From Qipengyuania mesophila (GTDB lineage: Bacteria; Pseudomonadota; Alphaproteobacteria; Sphingomonadales; Sphingomonadaceae), in assembly GCF_019711655.1 (NCBI RefSeq), contig NZ_JAIGNU010000002.1:1-64000 (forward strand): a stretch of 64,000 bases of DNA. The letters are read 5' to 3'. Position 1 is the stretch's first letter. Every line of letters starts with the position of its first letter. Shown here one piece after another: positions 53,839 to 60,661 of this stretch. The position numbers and the translations under genes are program-made. The notes beneath the pieces were generated by a model that worked only from the letters and a program-made list of their open reading frames with translations, made no database searches and had not been told where the DNA came from.

Positions 53839-54831
53839 ATGACACTCACCAAGCTCATGAAGGGAAGTGCGCTGGGTGCCCTCGCTGCGGCGATGGCCCT
53901 GACTGCGCTGCCCGCCGAAGCCCAGGCGCAATCGCGCAACTGGCAGGAACGCGCCGAGCGCGCCCGCGGGGATCGCAACGAAGCCCGCCAGCAGCGGTCC
54001 GAACGTCGCGAGAACCGACAGCAAGCAAGGCAGGAAGAGCGACGCCAGGACACGCGCGAAGTGCGCCGTGCGGCCAGCGAACGCCGCGCCGACATGCGCC
54101 AGCGCCAGGAAGTACGTGGCGACAACCGCGCGGATATCGCCCAGGCGCGCGGCAGCCGCGGCTGGAACCAGGCGGACCGCCGTGTCGAAGCCGCACGCGA
54201 GCGCAATGCCCGCCGTGAGGTCGAGCAGCGCAATCGCACCTATGCCGCCGAGCGCAACCGGAACTACACCGATCGCAACCGCGCCGAACGCCGTGCCGAA
54301 GAGCGGGCCGAGCGCCGCGCCGAACGGCGGACCGAACGTCGAGTAGAACAGCAGCGCGATGCCCGTCGTGAGGCCTATCGTGATGGCCGCCGCGACGCAC
54401 GTCGCGAAGCCTATCGCGAGGATCGCCGTGATGCCCGCCGTGATGCCTATCGCGACGCACGCCGCGAAGCCAATCGGCGCGCGCGCTATTACGACGGGCG
54501 CCGCTGGCACGATTACGATCGCTGGGACCAGCGCCGCTGGCGTTCCAACCATCGCTACGACTGGCAGCGGTACCGCCACAGCAACCGCAGCATCTTCCGG
54601 CTGGGGAGCTACTATTCGCCCTATCGCGACTATCGCTATCGCCGGCTGAGCATCGGCTTCCGTCTCGGCAGCCTGTTCTTTGGCAGCCGCTACTGGATCA
54701 ACGACCCCTGGCGCTATCGCCTGCCCGAAGTCTACGGCCCCTATCGCTGGGTTCGCTATTACGACGACGTGCTGCTGGTCGATATCTACAGCGGCGAAGT
54801 GGTCGACGTGATCTACGACTTCTTCTGGTAA
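53839..54831 (+). CDS. RcnB-family protein with Arg-rich helical repeat
   Basis: A 330-residue exported protein: signal peptide MTLTKLMKGSALGALAAAMALTALPAEAQAQ, then about 190 residues rich in Arg, Glu, Asp, Ala and Gln with repeated units such as DARREAYR and DRRDARRD (most regular at about 170-215), then the RcnB domain (SNHRYDWQRYRHSNRSIFRLGSYYSPYRDYRYRRLSIGF ... VDVIYDFFW). RcnB proteins are periplasmic and linked to nickel and cobalt homeostasis. The repeat would form a long charged helix. AGGAAAGG precedes the ATG. A terminator follows the stop. Confidence 0.85.
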   Translation: MTLTKLMKGSALGALAAAMALTALPAEAQAQSRNWQERAERARGDRNEARQQRSERRENRQQARQEERRQDTREVRRAASERRADMRQRQEVRGDNRADIAQARGSRGWNQADRRVEAARERNARREVEQRNRTYAAERNRNYTDRNRAERRAEERAERRAERRTERRVEQQRDARREAYRDGRRDARREAYREDRRDARRDAYRDARREANRRARYYDGRRWHDYDRWDQRRWRSNHRYDWQRYRHSNRSIFRLGSYYSPYRDYRYRRLSIGFRLGSLFFGSRYWINDPWRYRLPEVYGPYRWVRYYDDVLLVDIYSGEVVDVIYDFFW

Positions 54832-54877
54832 GATCGCCCAGCCACCCGGCGTGAGAGTGGTCCGGGCGGCCGACGAG

Positions 54878-54910
54878 AGCCCTCGCCGAGCGATCGGCGG
54901 GGGCTTTCTT
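54878..54910 (+). terminator. Intrinsic terminator after the RcnB-like gene
   Basis: AGCCCTCGCC and GGCGGGGGCT form a 10-bp stem (one G/T pair) with an eight-base loop, followed by TTCTT. It lies 46 bases past the stop. Confidence 0.7.
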
Positions 54911-54915
54911 GTGCC

Positions 54916-55473
54916 TCAGCCCGGCACCTTGCCGAAGGGCAGCATGCGGAAGATGCCGCCGTTCCTGTCGAAGAAGGTGTGCTTGAGCGCGCCGAGAATA
55001 TGCAATCCGATCAGGTAGATGAAGATCGAACCTGCGGTGTGATGTGCCTCGAAGATGGTGTGGCCGAGATCCTTGTTCTCGCCCACCGGAAGCGCGGGGA
55101 TCGTGAACAGGCCGAAGAAATCGATTTCGCGCCCGCTCAGCGAATTGGCCAGCCAGCCACCCAGCGGCAGCCCGATCAGCAGGACATAAAAGAGGATGTG
55201 CAGACCGCGCGCGAGTTTCGCTTCCCATGGCGCGAGCGTGGCGGGGAGCGGAGGCGTCGGGTGCGTCCAGCGCCAAAACAGCCGCCCGACCGTCAGCGCG
55301 AGGATCGTAATTCCGAGCGCCTTGTGGTTGCCCATGATGGCGGCCGCCTGAAGTTTGTCCCCGGCGTGATGAGCGTTTTCCGCAAGTCGCCAGTTCCAGA
55401 TTACCGCAATGGCGATCGCCCAGTGGAACAGCATGGCACCTGCGGAATAGCGACGCGCAACCGGATCGTTCAT
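54916..55473 (-). CDS. Cytochrome b561-type di-haem membrane protein
   Basis: The 185-residue protein has four transmembrane helices with the cybB pattern: MLFHWAIAIAVIWNWRLAENA (haem His near 17), IMGNHKALGITILALTVGRLFWRW (His near 50), LHILFYVLLIGLPLGGWL and IYLIGLHILGALKHTFFDRNGG (His near 157). It moves electrons from quinol, as in E. coli CybB, possibly to superoxide. The ATG at 55473 has GGAGA upstream. Unlike the window's other b-type cytochrome (3453-4070), it has no acidic loop. Confidence 0.9.
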   Translation of the reverse strand: MNDPVARRYSAGAMLFHWAIAIAVIWNWRLAENAHHAGDKLQAAAIMGNHKALGITILALTVGRLFWRWTHPTPPLPATLAPWEAKLARGLHILFYVLLIGLPLGGWLANSLSGREIDFFGLFTIPALPVGENKDLGHTIFEAHHTAGSIFIYLIGLHILGALKHTFFDRNGGIFRMLPFGKVPG

Positions 55474-55573
55474 GTCTTTCTCCAGAAAATCAGGCTCCCT
55501 ACCTAGCGGTTCGCTGCGGGGCGGCAAGCGGCAAGCTTGATGCGCCGCGAACGATTGCTAACAGGGAAAGGCA

Positions 55574-56242
55574 ATGACCAAGACTGCTACCGTTCCCGAC
55601 CAGGATGCCCTGAAACGCGTCGGCGCCATGGTGCGCAAGCGACTCGACGCCGACCCGCAGGCCTACAAGATTCCCACCGACAAGGCGGAGATCTATGCCA
55701 TCGGCAATTTCCTCACGCCCGAGGAATGCCAGCGCCTGATGCGCATGATCGATACTGTCGCGCGGCCGAGCGAGCTGCATGAAACGGCCTATGTGGCAAA
55801 GTTCCGCACCTCCTATTCGGGCAATTTCGATCCGCACGATCCCTTCGTGAAATCGATCTCGCGGCGGATCGATGATGCGCTCGGCCTGCCGGGCAAGGTC
55901 GGCGAGAGCATCCAGGGCCAGCGCTACCTGCCGGGCCAGGAATTCAAGCCCCACAACGACTGGTTTTATACCGACCAGGAATACTGGAATCTCGAGCGCA
56001 AGCGCGGCGGGCAGCGCTGCTGGACCGCGATGGCGTTCCTCAACGAGGTGGAGGAAGGCGGGCATACGCATTTCGTCGAGGTCGGCGCCTCGATCGAGCC
56101 CAAGCCCGGCGTGTTGATGGTGTGGAACAACGCCACCCCCGAAGGTCTACCCAACGAGGACACGCTCCACGCCGGCACGCCGGTGATCAAGGGCCAGAAA
56201 TACGTGCTGACCAAATGGTACCGCACGCGCAAGCACAGCTGA
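55574..56242 (+). CDS. 2-oxoglutarate-Fe(II) prolyl 4-hydroxylase-like protein
   Basis: This 222-residue enzyme belongs to the P4H fold. The iron ligands are His127 and Asp129 (FKPHNDWF) and His199 (TLHAGTPV); Lys209 (KYVLTKW) would bind 2-oxoglutarate. GGHTHFVEVG and PGVLMVWNN fit the jelly-roll strands. It hydroxylates a protein or small-molecule substrate, not known here. The stop lies four bases from the convergent lysyl-tRNA synthetase gene. Confidence 0.88.
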   Translation: MTKTATVPDQDALKRVGAMVRKRLDADPQAYKIPTDKAEIYAIGNFLTPEECQRLMRMIDTVARPSELHETAYVAKFRTSYSGNFDPHDPFVKSISRRIDDALGLPGKVGESIQGQRYLPGQEFKPHNDWFYTDQEYWNLERKRGGQRCWTAMAFLNEVEEGGHTHFVEVGASIEPKPGVLMVWNNATPEGLPNEDTLHAGTPVIKGQKYVLTKWYRTRKHS

Positions 56243-56246
56243 GGCG

Positions 56247-57872
56247 TCAGGCTTTCGCCAGCGCCTCGGCGATCAGCTTGCGGCTGTTGGCGATCCCGTA
56301 GAGCGCGATGAAGCTGCCCATGCGCGGCCCCTGATCGCTGCCGAGCAATGTCTGGTAGAGCGCCTTGAACCAGTCGCGCAGGTTCTCGAAACCGTATTCC
56401 TCGCGCTTGCCGATCTCGTAGACCTCGGTCTGCAAGTCTTCAGCGCTGGTGTCCTCGGCCGCATCCGCCAGATAGGCGTCGAGCGCTCGCAGCGCCTCGG
56501 CCTCGTTCGCGGTGGGTGCGCGCTTGTCGAGCGTCGGCACGATATAGTCGCGCGTGTAGGCCACCGCGGTGCCGATCAGTACTTCGAGCTCGGGCGTGAT
56601 CCGCCCTGCCCCGATATAGCTTTCGAGATAATCGCGCAGGCTCGCCTCGCTCGCCTCGGCACCCAGCACCGAAGCGAGGTTGAGCAGCAGGCCGTAGGTC
56701 ACCGGCAGGCTGTCGCCCGCACCCGGCGCCTCGCTGCCCTCGAATCCGCCATTGGCGCGCGCGAGGTGCCACACCGGATTGCCGAGTTGCTTGTCGAGCT
56801 CCTGTTCGGCGAGCCGCTCGCGAAACTGCCAGTAATCGTCGACCGCGCGCGGGATCACGCCCACGTGGAGCTGCTTGGCGCTCTTCGGGTTGGGGAAGAT
56901 GTAGAAGCCCAGGCTCTCTTCCGAGCCGTAGGTCAGCCATTCCTCGATCGTCAGGCCATTACCCTTCGACTTGGAGATCTTCTCGCCCTTCTCGTCGAGG
57001 AAGAGCTCGTAGATCAGCCCCTCGGGCTTGCGGCCGCCCAGCACCTGGACGATTTTGCCCGACTGGGTGACGCTGTCGGTCAGATCCTTGCCGCACATCT
57101 CGTAGTCGACGCCGAGCGCATACCAGCGCATCGCCCAGTCGACCTTCCACTGCAGCTTGGACATGCCGCCGAGCGCCGACTGCTCGACTGTGCTGCCGTC
57201 CTCGTCGGTGAAGCGCACCACGCCCGCCTCGGCATCCACCACCTCGACCGGCACCTGCAGCACCGCACCCGTAGTCGGGCTGATCGGCAGGATCGGCGAA
57301 TAGGTCTTGCGCCGTTCCTCGCGCAGCGTCGGCAGCATGATATCGAGGATCGCCTGGTTCTTGCGCAGCACCTGGCGCAGCGCCTCGTCGAACCCACCCG
57401 AATTGTAGCGCTCGCTCGCCGAGACGAACTCGTATTCGAACCCGAACCGATCGAGGAAGTCGCGCAGCCTCGCATTGTTGTGGTGCGCGAAGCTTTCATG
57501 CGTGCCGAAGGGGTCGGGAATGCGCGTCAGCGGCTTGCCGAGATTGGCCGCGAGCACCTCTTTGTTGGCGATGTTGTCGGGCACCTTGCGCAGCCCGTCC
57601 ATGTCATCGGAGAAGGCAACCAGGCGCGTCTTGCCGTCCTCGGGCTTCGCACCGATCATCGCCTCGAAGGCGCGCCGCACCAGCGTCGTGCGCAACACTT
57701 CCTGGAAAGTGCCGATATGCGGCAGGCCGCTGGGGCCGTAGCCGGTCTCGAACAGCACGGGCGAACCGTCTGGCTTGACCCCGTCGGGGTAGCGTTTGAG
57801 CAGCCGCTGCGCCTCCTGGAACGGCCAGGCCTTGGACACGCGGGCGGCGGTAGTCAGATCACTCATGCTCAT
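56247..57872 (-). CDS. lysS: Lysyl-tRNA synthetase, class I
   Basis: A class I LysRS of 541 residues, the type found in most Alphaproteobacteria and Archaea and unrelated to class II LysRS. HIGH-type signature GPSGLPHIGTFQEV, further PFGTHESFAHHNNARLRDFL and KMSKS-type EKISKSKGNGLTI. The first of two close ATGs (MSMSDLT) has GAGAGG upstream. It charges tRNA-Lys in the cytoplasm. There is no second lysS gene in the window. Confidence 0.94.
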   Translation of the reverse strand: MSMSDLTTAARVSKAWPFQEAQRLLKRYPDGVKPDGSPVLFETGYGPSGLPHIGTFQEVLRTTLVRRAFEAMIGAKPEDGKTRLVAFSDDMDGLRKVPDNIANKEVLAANLGKPLTRIPDPFGTHESFAHHNNARLRDFLDRFGFEYEFVSASERYNSGGFDEALRQVLRKNQAILDIMLPTLREERRKTYSPILPISPTTGAVLQVPVEVVDAEAGVVRFTDEDGSTVEQSALGGMSKLQWKVDWAMRWYALGVDYEMCGKDLTDSVTQSGKIVQVLGGRKPEGLIYELFLDEKGEKISKSKGNGLTIEEWLTYGSEESLGFYIFPNPKSAKQLHVGVIPRAVDDYWQFRERLAEQELDKQLGNPVWHLARANGGFEGSEAPGAGDSLPVTYGLLLNLASVLGAEASEASLRDYLESYIGAGRITPELEVLIGTAVAYTRDYIVPTLDKRAPTANEAEALRALDAYLADAAEDTSAEDLQTEVYEIGKREEYGFENLRDWFKALYQTLLGSDQGPRMGSFIALYGIANSRKLIAEALAKA

Positions 57873-58101
57873 GCCCGCGCCTCTCGCCAAAATGGCGGCG
57901 CTACGCAAGCCGCAAGTTGCATGGGGCGATTGCTCCGAAACCGTTCTTCGCTGGCCGCCCGCCGCGCATGGGCGACCGAATTAGCAAGTCGGCGATGCTC
58001 CGCCGTGGAGCCAGTTGGAGTCGAAAACCCTCTCGGCAGCGCGGACACATCATCCAGCGGCCGATCCGCGCCGCGACACGATCAGACGAGGGGAATTGAC
58101 C

Positions 58102-58461
58102 ATGGCATCCTTACCCAGCTTCGACGAAGAGAAGGTCCAGCACGCTCTGGAAGCCGCCAGCCGGCACAACGAGACGGTCGGCCTGAAAGCGTCCGACGGC
58201 GCGCCGAACATTCTCGCGGGCGGCGAATATGCCGCGCTGGCCGAATGCATCAGCGTGACGGTGAGCAACAACAAGATCTGCCTCAACCTGCCTCTGGGCC
58301 TCGGATCGGTGTGCATCCCGATCCCGCTGTCCGTGCCCGACGGCACCGCCGCGCAGGCCTGCCTCAGCATCTGCACCACCTGGGGCATCCCGACCGGGGT
58401 CAAGGTGACGATCTCGGTCGGCGGGGTCACCATCGTGACCAAGAGCTTCGGCAAGTGCTGA
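58102..58461 (+). CDS. Small six-cysteine protein of unknown function
   Basis: A 119-residue protein from MASLPSFDEEKVQHALEAASRHNETVGLK, with GAGGGGAATTGACC upstream. The first 41 residues are helical and polar and end in a Gly-Gly (NILAGG); the rest is a compact strand-rich, hydrophobic segment with cysteines at 49, 60, 71, 87, 91 and the very last residue 119. The even number suggests three disulphides or metal binding. No signal peptide is present and no modification, transport or protease gene lies near, so I make no functional call. It follows lysS with a 230-base gap and ends before a strong terminator. Confidence 0.65.
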   Translation: MASLPSFDEEKVQHALEAASRHNETVGLKASDGAPNILAGGEYAALAECISVTVSNNKICLNLPLGLGSVCIPIPLSVPDGTAAQACLSICTTWGIPTGVKVTISVGGVTIVTKSFGKC

Positions 58462-58522
58462 GCGCAGGGCAACCTGCGAGAGACGGGACAGGCTGCGGCC
58501 GACCGCAACCTGACCGCATATG

Positions 58523-58556
58523 AAAAGGGGGCGGACAGGCCACCCTGTCCGCCCCC
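58523..58556 (-). terminator. Strong intrinsic terminator between convergent genes
   Basis: GGGGGCGGACAGG and CCTGTCCGCCCCC form a 13-bp perfect stem with a four-base loop. On the minus strand it is followed by TTTT, so it ends the gene at 58579-59265, and it may also stop the plus-strand gene ending at 58461. Confidence 0.85.
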
Positions 58557-58578
58557 TCCCCAGAATCTGAACCGGGGC

Positions 58579-59265
58579 TCAGCCCTTGTTCTTCTTCTTT
58601 TCCGCCTTGAGGCGCTTCTTGCGCTCCTTTTCGGTTTCGGTCTGCATCGAGACCGGCTCCGGGTGATAGCCGGCGTCGAGCGCAATCACACCGTCGATCG
58701 AAACGAAGGCGACGTCGTTCAGCAGGGTCGCGCTGAAGTCCTTGCCCTGGACGATTTCGGCGCTGTGTCCCTTGACGACCAGCCCGCCGACCACGCCGGC
58801 GGCGAAGACCGCACCGACCGTGCCCGCGGTGTTGCCGGCGCCTTCCTGGTAATAGGTCCCATCGAGCGGGATCTGCTGGCCTTCGAGTTCGAGATATTTG
58901 AAGGCGAGTTCCATCTTGCCCGACTTGCCGAAGCTGCCGTTGCTCTTGGCATAAGTGACGAGGCCCATGGCGCGCGTACCCCGGGGGATGACGACATGGC
59001 CGTCGACGAGCACGTCCTGGGCCACGGTGAGCGAGAACTTGTCGCCGGTGTAATTGGCCTTGGTGGTCAGCGGCGAATTGAGCGTCAGCGCGATCGGCGT
59101 GTTGGCGCCGAGAACGACGGAGGTAGCGACAGGCGCCGCCGGAGCGACATAGGCAGTCCCGGTGGCAGCCATCTCCGCCGCGGCGTCGTCTTCTGCAGCG
59201 CTGACGAAGGCAGGCATAGCAACAGTCGCGAGCGCAAGGCCCGCGGCAATCATACGAACTTTCAT
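58579..59265 (-). CDS. Exported protein of unknown function
   Basis: A 228-residue protein with signal peptide MKVRMIAAGLALATVAMPAFVSA. The body is strand-rich: GANTPIALTLNSPLTTKANYTGDKFSLTVAQDVLVDGHVVIPRGTRAMG, later MELAFKYLELEGQQIPLDG and a glycine-rich stretch NTAGTVGAVFAAGVVGGLVV that could insert into a membrane. The end is Lys-rich (KERKKRLKAEKKKNKG). AGGGGA precedes the ATG. I do not recognise the family with certainty; the IPRGT loop resembles the beta domain of VirB10/TrbI proteins only loosely. A leader hairpin and its own terminator suggest a separate transcript. Confidence 0.65.
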   Translation of the reverse strand: MKVRMIAAGLALATVAMPAFVSAAEDDAAAEMAATGTAYVAPAAPVATSVVLGANTPIALTLNSPLTTKANYTGDKFSLTVAQDVLVDGHVVIPRGTRAMGLVTYAKSNGSFGKSGKMELAFKYLELEGQQIPLDGTYYQEGAGNTAGTVGAVFAAGVVGGLVVKGHSAEIVQGKDFSATLLNDVAFVSIDGVIALDAGYHPEPVSMQTETEKERKKRLKAEKKKNKG

Positions 59266-59282
59266 TATTTGGTCCCCTAGAA

Positions 59283-59306
59283 AGGACCGCGATCCCATGC
59301 GGTCCT
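59283..59306 (-). promoter_or_regulatory. Leader hairpin upstream of the 58579-59265 gene
   Basis: AGGACCGC and GCGGTCCT form an 8-bp perfect stem with an eight-base loop, 18 bases before the ATG. It does not cover the ribosome site, so it may protect the mRNA or be chance. Confidence 0.3.
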
Positions 59307-59509
59307 GGACATGGGCTAACAGGGATTGTCCGGATAATTGTCAATGTAGATGGTATACAAATCCTGTTCGCAACTTGGGAAATATTTTGAGGTGCGGGAA
59401 CAGGCGATTGGCCACCCCCACGTGGTCACCAGATGGCATGACACCGCAATAGGGACGTCCCCGAAGGAACGCCCCTACCGCTGCGACACCATTCGAGGGT
59501 CGGGAGAAT

Positions 59510-60466
59510 TTAGGCTGTCGCAGGTCGCCAGCCGCGCAATTCCGGCCAGACATTGGTGTACTGACTCAGGTCGATGCCCGGCTTGCGATCGGTGAAACGG
59601 GTCCCGATCGACTGGAGGATCAGGCGGGCACGCTTCGCGCGGGCCTTGTGCGACACGAACGGGTTGGCCCGGTCGGGCTCGGCATCGATCATGCGCTTGA
59701 GCAGGCGGTCGCGTTCGGCGGGATCACGTGGCTTCTCGGCCGGCAGTCGGACCGGGGCATCGCTGTCGGTTGCAAACGAGGTCGCCGGTTCGGCAGGCAT
59801 GTTGCCCAGCGGTTCGACGTCATAGGCGCGATCCCGCTGTTCGAGAGGTGCCGCACTGGCAACCACCGGCCGTTCGATCACGGGAACGTCCTTCGACCGT
59901 CGACGACGGCGGAACAGGAACGCACCTGCGAGGGCAACACCACCCAGACCGAGCAGAGCGAACAGCAGTGCAGCGTCGAACGGGTCGCCGACCGGCTCTG
60001 GCACGGGCTCGGTGGCCGCGAGCGGCTGGCTGTCAGCGGTGTTCGCGCTGGCAAGGGGCTCCTCGACCGGGAGCGTCGCTGCTTCGGGCGCGGCCGGCTC
60101 GGCCGTCATGGCAGGCGCAGTCTGCGGCGCTTCGGCGCGCGGCTGCGGATCGGGGCGACGCGTCGTCTGCGTCGCGGCCACGGGTTCGGCCTGCTTCACC
60201 ACCGGCGGATCGACGACGGGCGCGGGCTTCGGCACCTCGATCGCGATCGGTGCGGGCGCAGGGGCCGGGAGCACGATCGGTGCGGGCGACGCGATCGGGG
60301 CCGGCGCGACGGGCTGCGATGCCACCGGTGCAGGGGCAGGCGCAGGTGCTGGCATGTCCAGCACGATGGTGGGCGCATCCTGGGCGATGGCAGCAGGGGC
60401 ATGGAGCGCGGCCATCGCGGCAATCGCGATGGGGGCGCTGGCGATCATATGGCGTGTCTTCATCAT
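59510..60466 (-). CDS. Pro/Ala-rich single-span membrane protein
   Basis: The 318-residue protein has a signal-like N-terminus (MMKTRHMIASAPIAIAAMAALHAPAAIA), about 130 residues almost wholly of Ala, Pro, Val, Glu and Thr, one transmembrane helix (LLFALLGLGGVALAGAFLF) followed by RRRRR and a cytoplasmic tail ending in a conserved-looking segment (DLSQYTNVWPELRGWRPATA). The Pro/Ala region would be extended and could span the periplasm. The layout resembles envelope anchors, but I do not recognise the family. It is divergent from the helicase gene. Confidence 0.65.
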   Translation of the reverse strand: MMKTRHMIASAPIAIAAMAALHAPAAIAQDAPTIVLDMPAPAPAPAPVASQPVAPAPIASPAPIVLPAPAPAPIAIEVPKPAPVVDPPVVKQAEPVAATQTTRRPDPQPRAEAPQTAPAMTAEPAAPEAATLPVEEPLASANTADSQPLAATEPVPEPVGDPFDAALLFALLGLGGVALAGAFLFRRRRRSKDVPVIERPVVASAAPLEQRDRAYDVEPLGNMPAEPATSFATDSDAPVRLPAEKPRDPAERDRLLKRMIDAEPDRANPFVSHKARAKRARLILQSIGTRFTDRKPGIDLSQYTNVWPELRGWRPATA

Positions 60467-60661
60467 GCCAATAAAACCGACATGTTTTCGCCACAGTTCC
60501 GATGAACGGGTGTTCAGAAAAGACCAATAGACTGTTTTAGAAAGATTTCCCGGATCCGTTTCACGGCTAACCGCCGATCGCTTGCGACGAACCGAAGCCC
60601 CTTGGGCACAGCGCCGCCACCCTCTGTTTACTTTTCGTTCCCTCGCTTTCATGGTCGCGCG

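Noticed and set aside
54350..54480. Repeated DNA units that might suggest a CRISPR-like or satellite array
   Set aside because: The repeats are codon-level repeats inside the RcnB-like gene with no spacers and no flanking cas genes.
53644..54579. Minus-strand open frame of 311 residues, hydrophobic, opposite the RcnB gene
   Set aside because: It is the antisense image of Arg/Ala-rich codons, which reads as Ala/Leu/Arg; the plus-strand gene has signal peptide, RcnB domain, ribosome site and terminator.
58102..58461. Calling the six-cysteine protein a RiPP precursor
   Set aside because: The Gly-Gly and cysteine pattern is suggestive, but no modification enzyme, transporter or protease gene is nearby and the core would be unusually long.
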